A stretch of DNA of 64,000 nucleotides from Posidonia oceanica. Lineage: Eukaryota > Streptophyta > Magnoliopsida > Alismatales > Posidoniaceae. The stretch spans positions 33,410,001 to 33,474,000 of the forward strand of contig JAZBRS010000049.1 in the NCBI GenBank assembly GCA_037176725.1, written 5' to 3'. Below the pieces are notes generated by a model, which had not been told where the DNA came from, searched no databases, and saw only the letters and a list, made by a program, of their open reading frames with translations. The number at the start of each line of letters is the position of its first letter. The stretch's first letter is position 1. The translations under genes were made by a program, and so were the position numbers. Shown here one piece after another: positions 1-13,200 of this stretch.

Positions 1-1060
1 ATCATACTCATATTACTTTAAGATAGCAATGTCACGGACTTGTCACAAACTAGACCACACTAGTGGGCTTTGGCTCTTACGTGACATAGCAGCCAAGAGA
101 GCGTCAACCAGCCAAAAGTGTGGGAAAATGAGAATACCTACACCACCTTATAATCTTGTCTTGGATCTTAACGAGAGCATCAAGAGTTTAAGTAGGGAAG
201 AATGTCATGACTCTGCTAATGTATATAGTCCCATATCGCTTAATGAGAAGTAACAGATAAGAACTATATAGCCATAAGCTTACACTGGAATACCTTACAG
301 CTTAAGCATTTTTCCGATGGTATGGAAATAGAAGGATTCTAATTTAAGTAGGTCATGAGCTATAGTCACGAATTGTGGGCCAAGCTGAGTAGGCCTTGGG
401 CTCAGATCGTGACAAAGAATCTATGAGGATACTTATAGAAAACCTCATGTATATTGTACCTTATGTCTTTCCCTCTTGTACATGTATTCACCCCATCAGG
501 GATTTGATGGAATAATACAGGATATTCTTGCTCTCTTCTATCACCTCTATCAATTGCTGCAAAAGGCATATATGCTCTTTAAAGGCACAGAAAAGTTAAG
601 ACCATATTCATATTCCATGACTGAGGCTCCGCTTGAACTGCAGCTTTCAGCAAAAAACATTTTTCCAAAAAAAAAAAACATTTCCAAAAAAGTCTTCCTT
701 CCATATTCTTTTTTTGAAAAACAGTGATCAACTTTTTTGTGATTTTGACCTAAAAAAGATGCTGACACAAAAACTGTAATATATAGCTTTTAACAAAACA
801 CAAACTTCTGATTAAAAGCTGTAGTTTTAAATGGGCCTTGAATCAAAGGTCGTATCCAGATTTAAGTTGGATATAGTCATGCAGTTCCACAACCAATGAA
901 ACCACATTTATATTCAGTATCAAACTAGAAATGATACATCAAGCATCACATGAAGCATGACAAAATATATAAAAATAATCACAATCCAGTTAAAGATAAA
1001 GCACTCTGTACTACAACAAAAATAATTGAGTATTTGATATGTGGTTATGGAAAAACTCAC
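1..1060. other. Intron sequence, no gene seen
   Basis: AT-rich sequence 3' of exon 15. No coherent protein similarity, RNA gene or repeat structure was found on either strand. By context it is part of the next intron of the WD40 gene. Confidence 0.5.
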
Positions 1061-1281
1061 CCTGGAAGTTGGCCTGCATGTTCTGCAGTTGGCATTTGCT
1101 TGCCATGGCTCAAACAATGTAAAGGCTTAAGAGTACGCAACATATTAACAGAAGTGGAATTCTCTGAATGGAGACCTGTTTGATGTATGGGCATGAGTCG
1201 AGTATCCCACACCAAGGTGCTATTTGATGTACTTGAAGCATGGAAGTAGGTGCCACAACTGCTAAATGAAACAGAAGTCAC
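1061..1281 (-). CDS. Exon 15 of WD40 gene
   Basis: 221 bp, acceptor TGTGTCAG, donor GTGAGT. Encodes [20 protein letters not shown], then [16 protein letters not shown] and a linker ending [18 protein letters not shown]. It leaves two bases of a codon, so at least one more exon is expected below base 1. Confidence 0.8.
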
Positions 1282-4200
1282 CTGACACAAAATAGGAACA
1301 TATCTGGATTTTTTTTAGAAGTGGAGGATTAGGTAATCACTGATCTAAATTCAAAAAAAACTTAGAAACGTCTAAAGCTGCAAGTTGATCTGGATAGTGG
1401 GTGCAAGTTGTAGAAAAAAGTGCCACAAATACTTAACATTTCTATCATTATCATTCATCTGTTTTTTTTTTAACATTCGGCCTTATCGATGAAGGTATCA
1501 AAATTGCAAACAGGTGGTTATATTGCTGAGATCCAGTTATCATAACCCATTCATCTTAAGGTTCTAAATTTCAGTAAGTTTCACCCATAAACCTAAACAC
1601 TTCAATCAACCGCAAAATATCCAAAAATTATGAAATTAGAGCACATTGTAACCCATAGATTGGTTTTTTTTATTTCTTAAAAAAAGATCACCTACTCATG
1701 ACCTCAGCTACATTTTTATCATTACAAACTGGGAGTAAATAAAATGAATAAACTTCCAAAGCATAGCCAACAAGTATTACATAAGCATTTGACATCTCTC
1801 TCCAAATAGGTATGAAAGGAAAAACCCAGTACCCTGTTAGGATTGATATCTTACATTCTAGATTTAGACAACAAAAATGACACTATGTAGTATGTACATA
1901 TTGCCCCATTCAGCCCTTAATTGTTGCATACTATAAGGAAAATGAATAAACTTGGGTCAAATTGTAAACATTTGTATAATATGTTCAACATCTGCTTGTT
2001 GGCCGGATTCGGTTGCCAATGATATACTATTGAATATATGTTGATTTGGAAGTGTGTGGATTTATGAGTTTTAACCAATGTTTTGCTTATGTTTTGATTT
2101 ATGGTTTGGAAGTTGGACGTGGAAAGGCTTTCAATAGTGTAAGTTGGCACTGACTTGATGAGGTGATGGCCTGCATGGGTTTTAGGGTTAAATGGCATGA
2201 GTGGGTGGGGTATTGTGTTAGTTCTACAAAGTTCTCAGTCTTGGTTAACGGTTGTCCTAAGGGTTTCTTTGGATGCAATAGAGAACTTCGCTAGGGAAAT
2301 CCCTTATCACCTCTCTTGTTTACTTTGGTTGCAAAGGTGTTTAGTTGCTTGTGTCTTAAAATTGAGGCGGTGGGATTTTTTGAGGAATTCAGACCTTTTC
2401 GTGGTGACTATTCTGTTCCTTTTCTTCAATATGCAGATAATACCCTAGTGTTTTGTGGGACATCACTAAGGGAAGTCAAGGGCATTGCTTTTGTTTTAGG
2501 GTGCTTCGAGCTAATCAAGAGCTTGAAGGTCAACTTTAGAAAATCAACTATCGTTGGTGTTGGTGCTGATCCTGGGTTTGTCAATCGTGTTGTTGGCCTC
2601 CTTGGTTGTCTTGTTGAGAGCTTTCCGATCCGATATCTTGGTCTTGGCCTCCCTTAGCCCGGTTCTAGGATGAGAAAGTTTGACTGGAATCCAATTGTTA
2701 AGCGCTTCAAACGGTGTCTTGCAGGGTGGAAGGCAACATTCCTATCTTTTGGTGGGTGGCTCACATTGATTTCTTCGGTGCTTTCCAATCTGCCTATTTA
2801 CTTTCTCTCCATCTTTCGAATCCCCATCTCTGTTGTCGGGAAGTTAGAAAGGATCCAGAGGAATTTTCTTTGGAAAGGTGGATGAATATCCTCTAGCAAG
2901 GGTCTCCCACTGGTTGCTTGGTACAAAGTGTGTCAACCTAGGGTGGAATGTGGGCTGGGCCTTCGTAATTTTCACTCCTTTAATCTTGCACTCCTTGATG
3001 GGCGTTCTCCATTGCTGCTTTGGTAAACTGTAATTGTTGTGAAATAGTATAAGCGTAGGGGTGCAAATGAATACAGTATATCTGTAAAAAATCTGTATAC
3101 ATTTATGAGCGGATACGGATACATATATTTTGAATTTGAACGGATACACATATGTCATTTGAATTTTCAATGGATATGGATAATTTACGGAAATCTATAT
3201 ATCCATATAGACAATTTTTTATATTTCAACATCTAACCATTAGATTAAAAATCTAAACTGTTGGATATGATCAAAACTATTTAAAATGCTTGTATATAAA
3301 AAATCAAGTGATTTTGAAATTCCTAAGTATTGAATTTAACATGTACTTATTATAACTTGTAATAGTTTATAGATAACCATTGAATTGTATATGAATAGAT
3401 CTATATGTTATGAGTTTCTAAATGATATGAATTTTAGTATATACCTTATCTAGATGATGTATATTAAGATCCATGAATTATATTTTTGTTTGAAATTTAT
3501 AACTTAGAGATTTAGTGAATCTTACTTTAAAACTATTGAATTTGTATATGAATAGATATGTATATAAATATATCAGGAGTTTCTAAATAATGTAAATTTT
3601 AGTATGTATCTAATCCAGATGATGTAAATTTAAATCTATGGACTACATTTTAATTTTAAAACTTATAACATATGATTTTGAAAATTGTTCTTAAAATACT
3701 CAAATGATGACAGTTCATAGCTAATCCTCTCCTTATATATATATATAGATATATATTAAATATTTAATGTTAAAAACTTAAAATCAAACCCTAAACCTAT
3801 TCTCTCTTCCTTGGACTACATGTGAGTTTTCATCCTAATAGTTCTTTGCAAATTAGGACTTTGTCATTTATAAGTTCTTTACATCTTAATGTTTCTCTTC
3901 TCAAAAATTATTTATTTAATTTACAAGGATTTTACTTTGTCATTTATAGGATTTTACTAACTTTAATTAACAAAATATGTTGCAAAATGTTATAGGTTTT
4001 TTATTAATCATTAATTAATTATACATCCTTAAAGGTAAAATATCAAGATTTTGATTCATAATTTCATCTCTTTTTGGAAAATGTAAGTCCAACCTATCAT
4101 TGTGTCTAATTTATTTTTATTTTTGATATATATTGTTTTTATTTTATATATACTCAATAACTTAAAATATATAAATATATGAAAATCTTATTGATGGTTT

Positions 4201-7200
4201 AATTAATTATGTGATATGGATATCGTCATATTCGTTTTTATATCCAGCTCTATTCATAATTGATCCCCTTTTATCCGTTCTGTATCCATTTTTTGAGGAT
4301 ATGGATATGTAATTTTCCTATCCGTATCTATATCTGCATTTAAAAAACAAATACGGATATGGTAGCACTCATATTCGTATCGTATCCAATCCATTTACAC
4401 TCCTATATAGGCGTTATGTTGTGGGTAGGGTAGGTTTACATTTAAAGAGAGTGTCCATTGTGTAGAGTGGGATTCTAGAAGTTAAGCCTATTGTTGAATG
4501 TGGGATGAGTTTGAGGGTGGGGTGGGGCGACTGGATTAGGTTTTGGGAGGATCCTTGGGTTGACTCCATGCCTCTAAGACAGTATTTCCCAATTTGGTCC
4601 TTCTCTCTATACAGCTTATTGCTAGCATAGGAGAGTGTTTTGTCAAGCTACCTCTTAGGGTTGATTGGGACTTGCAATTTAAGAGGAATCTCACGGACAG
4701 GGAAGACTTGGATTTTGTGTCTCTACAAGCTCTACTTGAAAATGTAGGTTCAAATTGCCTATCTCTTTCACCCTGGTTGTGAACCAAGGATGGGAACTTC
4801 TCAGTGTCATCTCTCTTCCCAATCATGACTTCGGGTGGAGCTTCGATGGGTTGCCATTCTTGGATCTGGAATAACAAGATCTCTTTGAAGATTCAATGCT
4901 TTGCTTGACAGGTTCTCCATGATGGTGTTTTGACAGACTATGATTTACAAAGGCATGGTTTTCACATTGGTAGCCGATGTACCTCGTGTTATGAGTGGCA
5001 TTCCCATCCTTTATGGGGCCATAATTCAATGCACAAGTGGTGGAGCTTCTTACTGCAGGGAGAGTTTGTTCAGCAAGTGCGTGATGTTTCAGTAGAGTCC
5101 TTATGGGACATGTGGGACTTGAAAGCAACTTGGTTTGGTCGCCATGGGAGAATCTAGAAAGTACTTCCTCATGCAATTTGGTGGATGAGATGGATTGAAA
5201 GAAACCATCGAATTTTTTGAGGGAAGAGGTGCAATTCCAAGGAAATTCAAGACAAAGTGGTTTCTGCTGTCTTAGAATGATGTCCAATCATAAATGTTTT
5301 TGAGAATTCTATTCGTGATTGGTTGCAAGGCTTCCTTGCAGATTTAGTTGTTTCTTTGTACTTTAATTTTTGTTTCGGCTTATTTTCTTGATGAGCCTAG
5401 TTTTTGTACTTTTTCTAAGTTTTCTAATAAAGTTTTTGACTACCGCTCAAAAAAAATGAAATAAATATAAGTCGATGGTTACTAGTTTTTTTTTTTTGAT
5501 AAGTCAAAAGGAAAAATTTTCATTAAAATCAGGAAAAAAGACAAAAAAACATAGATACAAAAGACCAAATAAAGCTCTTTATCAATGTGATAAGGAGCAA
5601 ACAAGATAAACAAAACCAAAACCTCCTACACTAAGTAGGAAACAAAAACTAAAACAAATACGAACGGGCCCCAAAACCACATCCTCCATCTCAATCAGCA
5701 AACAATAAATTCAGCCACGCCGCAATCACTACATTAGTATCAACAACACACACATAGGATGTGGACTAGCTGATCAACATCCGGCAGATCAGGTTCACTT
5801 CCTTGCTAGGGTCACTACAGCAACCTTGGAAAATACTTTGATTCCTCTCTAGCCACGGGGACCACGATATAGCATGAGGTATCATCCTCCAAACCCTCCA
5901 TTTCTTGCCACCTGCTCCCTATTTACTCACCCACAATTCTCAAACTTCTTTGATTTCCATCCGAGCATTGGAATTCAAACCAATTAAGTTCCTCCACCAG
6001 CCACTCACTGAAGAACAACCAAAGAAAGATTCCACCAATCCTCTTTGCAGCTAAGGCAGAAGGAGCATCTACTAGCTAACCATGCCTCTTCAATGTCCTC
6101 ACTCAGACTACCTCCATGTAACATTTGCCAAGCAAAGAAGTGGATTTTCGTTGGAATGTGACCATTCCAAATGTGTTTCGCCTTTGTGTGCTTGAGGCAC
6201 ACTCCACCTGCAAGAACCTGAAAAAGAAATTTTACCGAAAAAGTGTCATTCTTGTCCCACCTCCATTTGAGGGAACCAGGATTGAATATGATAACAAAGG
6301 AACCATGGAAATCCATAAGAGACATAAGTGCCAGTAGGCCCGAAATTTCAGCATCATGAAGATTTTTCCTAAATCAAACATCTCAGACTATCCCAGCCTC
6401 AGAAACACTCAAAACATTCATGGATCCTTACTGAGGGAAAAGCCGCAATACGGAACAGAAAAGGAAAAAGTGCAGTCGCCCCCACTCATTTATCCTCCCA
6501 AAATCTAACTCAATTTCTTCCTCACCTTCTTACATAACCCACACCTCATTACATCCTCTACCTCCAAAATACCCCTCCATATCCAAGATGGTCTACCGAC
6601 ATTGTTCCCCCACAACACCTAAAGATCTGCCCCTATACCATTTACCAACAATGATTTTATGCCACAAAAAGGAGCCCTCCTCACCCCCTTGACTTAACCG
6701 CCAAATCCATTTGCCTAACAGAGTCAAATTGAAGGAGCGAAAGTCACACAACCCAATACCTCCTTCCTTATGAGCACGGCACACTTTATTCCAAGCAACC
6801 ATATGAAAACCAACAGAGCCTTTCTTCCCCCCTTTCAACAAAAAATGACCCATAATCCTTTCCAACTTATTACTTATTAGCACCTATAACTGGGATATGG
6901 ATCATCGAAAGCTAGTAGATTGGCATATTTGCAAGGACAGAAGAGATGAGAGTGACCTTCCCACCAAAGGACTGAAACTTGCCAACTTAGCTAGATAAAG
7001 GATGATTTTGTATGTTTTTATGTAATTCCATTTTTATTTATGTTATTTAACAAAAATAGTAGATGAGACTCATCCTAGCAATATAAATGATAAATGTGTA
7101 TCAATAAATTAATGGGGCGGGGCTAATCCATGTTGTGTGAGTAACGTACTCAATACTCCCACATGGGACTCACGTTGTTGTTTATTTTATATAGATATGG

Positions 7201-10200
7201 ATTAAGCTATAAGCTGTATTAATCACTGCAGAGTCCTTTCACACTTTCCTTGGGAAGTAATGGAACATTTCAGACACGAATTTTGTAACATCTTTCCTAC
7301 TTTTGGTTCATGTTCGATGTTATGATTTAGTTATGTAAATATGTAATATAGTTGTGGCTTTAATAGTGTGTATAAATGTTAGTGTTGATATAATGCTAAT
7401 ATAATCAGTAAGTTTGGCTTTTGCAACTGTTGAATGTGACAGGTACAAAGATCATATCTTTTTGCCGTAATATGGGATATGGATCAGTTAAAGTTTTTGT
7501 AAAGTGGAAGAGAATAATGTGTATATTGCTATTGGATCAACAAGTTACATATATATAGGACAGGATATAAATGGATATCCAATTATCCTATTACACTCAA
7601 GGTTCTAAATGTCGATTTCGTGTCGGACTTCGGTCTGAAAAAAATAGAAAACGTGTCGGACATCGGTGAAAATGTCGGTGAAAACACGGTAAATTTACGG
7701 AAGTCCATGAAAATAATAAAAAAATTTTGATTTTTGATTTGAAACTCTAGACTAAGCTAAAGTAAGCAATAATCTACATCTAAGACTACTTAGATCAAAT
7801 TTTCTAAAAATGTATCACATTAAAATACACTATATAAACTTAATATAAATATCTTAAAGCATAAAGAATACCTAAAAATACTTAATAAATGTATAAACCA
7901 TACTTAAAAATAATTAGTATATGCTTAAAATGAATAGTTCTCACAATATTTATTATGAAGAGAAATAAAGTTAAGAGAATACTTAAGTGTTGGAGATGTG
8001 GAATCTGATTGAGGATTACCCAGATGTTGCCACTTCACAAAGTTCACGGGGGCAACGCCCCCGTCTCGAAACGGTACACAATTATATGAGTATCCTGATT
8101 TTACTATTTTTATAGATTTTATAGAATCATTAAGTTAGATCTATGTTTCATTAGGCCTGAAGCCTGTAGCTCGGTCACAGTCTGATTGGGAAGTTTTTTA
8201 ACCCGTGTCGGCAGAAAATTTAGGGTGTGTCGGATGACACGAGTTTTCCATGTATTGAAAATCCCGAGTTTCGACTGACACAGCACCGACTCGGCCACCG
8301 ACAACCCATGTTTTACGAAATACCTCCTAATGTCGTTTCCCTAAAATGAATTTCCGACACATGTCAGCGACATGTCGTCGACACGCACCGATGTTTGGAA
8401 CCTTGATTACACTACCCAATGCATTATACTCTAATAAGCTCAACACTCCCCCTCAAGCTGAAACATATATATTTATCATGCCCAGCATGGTACAAAGAGA
8501 TTCATAAGTTCCAACACTAAGTCCTTTAGTAAAGATGTCTGCAAACTGGTCAGAAGACTTTCTATATGGAGTAAAGATAACACCTTGCATCACCATATCT
8601 CGAACATAATGACAATCTACCTCTATATGCTTCGTGCACTCATGGAAGGTTGGATTGTTAGCGATGTAGATAGTGACCTGATTGTCACAATACATAGACA
8701 TGGACACATCAACAGAAAGCTCTAAAACTGTCAAAAAAAGCGAAACCACATCATCTCACAAGCAGTCTGAGCCATAGATCGATATTCAGATTCAGCACTG
8801 GATCTAGAGACAACATTCTACTTTTACTGCGCCATGTAACCAAATTTCCCCCAACATACGTGCAATATCAAGAAGTAGACTTTCGATCTCTTCTATCTCC
8901 TGCATATCCAGAGTCTGAGTAAGCTTCAATATGCAGATGATCATAAACAAGTCCTTTACTAAGAGCCTTCTTAATATAAGATAACACTCGTAAGACTCCC
9001 AGCCAATGTACTGTTCTTGGTTTCTGCATAAACTGACTGAGAACAACAATAATGTATGCAATGTCTTTGCGTGTGTCAGTCAGATAGATCAACTTCCCAA
9101 TCAACCGCCTGTATCTGCCAACATCCTCTAAAAGAGGTGACGAACTATCAACTGATCAAATGGAGTAGTCTCTGATTTACACCCCAAAAGACCTGCTTCC
9201 TACAGAAGATCCAAAGCATATTTTCTTTGGGACAACGCTATCCTGTCTCTAGTATAAGCAAATTCAATACCTAAGAAATATTTAGGTCTACCCATGTCTT
9301 TTGTGACAAAGTGCTTCTGTAAATGATCCTTTGTCCTCTGGATGCCAGTAATATCACTGCCAATCAACAGAATATCATCCACATACACGGCCAATATCAC
9401 ACAACCACTATCCGTCCATCTATAAAAAACAGAGTGATCTACAGTATAGTACTGAAAACCACAAGTAACAACAATGTTGCTGAGCTTCTCAAATTAGGCA
9501 CATGGACTTTGTTTAAGGCCATAAATCGCTTTTCTGAGGAAACAAACCCGATTCTCTCCCTGAGCAACATACCCAGAGAGTTACTCCATATATACCTGTT
9601 CTGCAAGATCGCCATGCAGGAAAGCATTCTTCACATCCAGCTGACTGAGCTCCCAGGACTGGTTCACTACAATGGAAAGGATGACCCTTATGGAATTCAG
9701 CCTAGCTGCAGGAGAGAAAGTCTTAGAGTAGTCGACGCCATACTCCTGTGTGAAACCACATGCTACCAGACGTACTTTGTACCTATCCACCATACCATCA
9801 AACTTGTATTTAATAGCAAACACCCATCTGCAAGTGACAATATTAGTTCCGACCGGCGTAGGAACCAAATCCCATGTTCCTCGAGACACTAGAGCCTGCA
9901 ACTCTTCACCGATAGCTGCCTTCCATTGTGGTAGTAAGAGAGCCTCTTGGTAGTTCCTCGAAAGTAACTTAGAAGCAATGGACAATGCAAAAGTACGGAA
10001 AGTAAGGTGAAGTCTATCATAGCTAACAAAGTAGTTCTTCGCACAAATAATGCTTTGAAATTTACTCAGATGAACCTTCGAAGTTATTGTGAATCTTTGA
10101 GAGTTATACATTAAACCTCTTACCCACATACATCTCAGCAGAATGGTATCGCCGAACGTAAACATCGACATATTCTTCATGTCGCTCGGTTCATTATGCT

Positions 10201-13200
10201 TGAGATGCATGTTCCCAAGTGCCTGTGGTCAGATGCAGTTCTTATATCTTCCTATCTCATCAATCGTATGTCGTCTACCCCATTTAGGGGAAGATTCCAC
10301 TTCGACGGCTACATCCTGATGTTGATACTTTTACTCTTACTCCACGGGTGTTTGGTTGTGTGGCCTTTGTTCAGGATTTGACTCCGAACTTGGATAAACT
10401 AGCTCCACGGTCTATTCGTTGTGTGTTCCTTAGATATTCTCGTACTCAACAAGAGTATCGGTGTTATATCCCTGCTATTAGAAAATACATTGTTTCTGTT
10501 GATGTTACTTTTTTTAAGGATCAACGCTTCTTTGGTAGTGTGGCTTCTTCGTCTGAAAGTATCCCTTTACCCTCCATTGTAGAGTCTAGTGATACTAATG
10601 CCAATGACACTATTATTACAGAAAAAGAGGTATCTAGTCCATTACAGGTATACCGTCGACGGCCACACCCCTTCTAGCCATTTCTTCTTCACCTTCTACA
10701 GATCTGCCACCTACAGACCTACATTTGCCAATTGCCACTCGGAAAGGTACACGTGCTTCCACTGTATATCCCATCTCCAATTTTGTTAGCTTTGATACCA
10801 TGTAAAGTGGAAGATAATAATGTGTATATTGCTATTGGGTCAACAAGTTACGTATATATAGGATAGGATATAAATAGATATCCAATTACCTTATTACACT
10901 ACCCAATACATTATACTCTAATAAGCTCAACAGTTTTGTTTTGTTTCCTCATGTTAATATTTCAAGGCATGTTAGACATGTAATAGCAAGTGAATTGGAC
11001 TTTTGGGGAACAATATTTGGTTGTAGATCTCTAGGATACTAGTGGATAATCTACATTACTTTCTTAGTCAAGAACTTGATGAGACATGCAAGTAAAATTA
11101 ACGGAGCCAATTAGTGAAAATGAAAACACTACAAGGCCAAGTGGATGTAGCAACTACAAATAACCTACCTCGTAATTTGGTCCAACTGAGAGATGAGATA
11201 TTTCTCCACATGTTCTGATATCAAATAAGCTGACTTCCCCATTTCCAGCACCTTTAATATTCCGAAGTTGATAAATATAGCCATTAATGACCATCAGATC
11301 ATTAATAAAAAGAACACTTAAGTATAAGTATGAGTTGAAAATGCGCACCAGTAATTATTGTGTTGCAGTCTGGACTTACTTTCAAGGAAGTTATGTACTG
11401 AAAAAAAGAGTCAGTAAACAAATGAAGAAATTGATTCTCCAAGACTAATCTTACAATTTTGAAGATCTAAACATACAGAATCATTCGCAGGTAACGATTG
11501 GCAGGATTGAGGTGCTTCAATGTCCCATAGTTGCACTACAGCTGGCCCTCTATAGGAAGAATCAGTTCCACAAACCAAGATATTTTGATTACAGAACTCC
11601 ATTGCCTCAATCGAAGAAACAACGCCATTCCCAGTCCTACAAATAAAAAACCAAGATGAAGCAGGCAGATGAAGAAGAAGAATATGTTAACTTGGATTAG
11701 ACTGTTGGTAGAAAAATTAAAATCCCATAAGTCAGAAGTGTCTTATCAAAATCATCAAGCAAATCCCTATTTATTTCGGTCAGATTCATGTATCATCAAG
11801 CAATGGTTTTGTTAAATGATAACAATTTCTGAACTTTCTTCCTACTCTCCCAAACTTCCATCAATCTCTGGCACACTTCCTTTCAGGAAGGTTCTAACAT
11901 TCAACTTCATGCCAACCTTCTCAATCTTAAAGATGAGCAAAAGTCATGGTAATCACATCAGTAGGAGAGATCAAGGTCACAACTGAAGCAACTTGATGGA
12001 TACTAATACAGGACAAGTAAAACAATGGCTGCCATTTAAGGAAATAAATATGAAATATACTAAAAACAAGCATTTCAACTTAGAGCTTCAAAAATAAAGA
12101 GAAAAAGGAAAAACGTTAAGATAAGCAATATAAAACTAGGAAATTTTTTACACCATGTTTCTCTTTTTGGTTGGGTTAAGCCCATTTTGGAGGCTTGTCT
12201 GTTTGACAAGTTCTTTTGTTTTTTGTCTATTTTAGCAATTGGAAAAAGGATTTCATTGAAAAATCAAAGGTAAAACCGATTATAAAACACGTGTCCAGGA
12301 GACAAGTGAGCAAAAAAAAACAAAGAGCAAAGAAAACAAGGATATTTTCTTTGAGACGTAAGGGAAATTTTAATGAAGCACTGAAAGAAAGAACATTATC
12401 ATATTTTATGTGTACCAAAAATGACATAGAAAAGCTGCCAGGAAATCATACTTTCAAGTGTATATCACTGGAGATGATCTACAAAGATGTCACAATGGAT
12501 GCATGTACATAAGTGCATTGAATGTACGTAATGATTACAGATACATCCAGCCAAAAGAACAGAAGTTGAATATCAACAAAAAAGTTTTGAAAAAAGCAAA
12601 ATATATAAAATAAACCACGAGCTTTATCAGACTTGCTATGCCAACAAATAGTTACATATTCTAGCAACGATAAAAGGCAAATTTTAAGTACAAGAAAATA
12701 ATTGTCATAAATTCCGTCTAACCTCAAGTTGATGTTCAGATCAGCGGCGAGTTGTCCTGTCAATGCATTCCATAAGAGAAGCTTCCCATCACCCGGTCCA
12801 CCACAGGTGGCTACAAGACCTAAATTCAATTCAAACCTGTTAGAGATGTATTCTTACACAAGTAATAGAATCCTAGTGTCAATAGTGGATAGATGAATTA
12901 TTGGATATCCATAATCCACTATATACATCTAATCCTCTCTGCATAATGAAAGTAAATAATTTTCGTTCTTTTCACATGATATCAAAGCACCGGGAGAAAA
13001 CCAAATACTCGTAGCCAGACCCAACCCTAGCCCGCCGTCGCCAACCCAGCCCCAAGCCTACCACCCCCGTCGTGTACCCCCTCCCCCCCGCGTCCCGACG
13101 GGTTCCCCCCCATCGATGGACCACTCGTCGGGTTCATTTAGCCCGCAACCCCACGACAGGATTCGTCCCCCCTACCCTGTCCGTTGACGAGATTCCACTT

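Larger units (their letters stand above)
7498..10932 (-). mobile_element. Copia element A with inverted integrase block
   Basis: Two LTRs (7498-8445 including an insert; 10801-10932) start TGTAAAGTGG and end GCTCAACA on the plus strand, and the element is flanked by a perfect 5-bp duplication GTTTT (7493-7497, 10933-10937). Element orientation is minus: a primer site TGGTATCAAAGC abuts the LTR at 10801. RT and RNase H lie on the minus strand, but the integrase part (10030-10800) lies on the plus strand. Gag, protease and the 5' part of integrase are absent. Because both LTRs and the duplication are kept, the rearranged form was probably what inserted, or it arose in place later; the sequence does not decide this alone. 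Confidence 0.9.
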
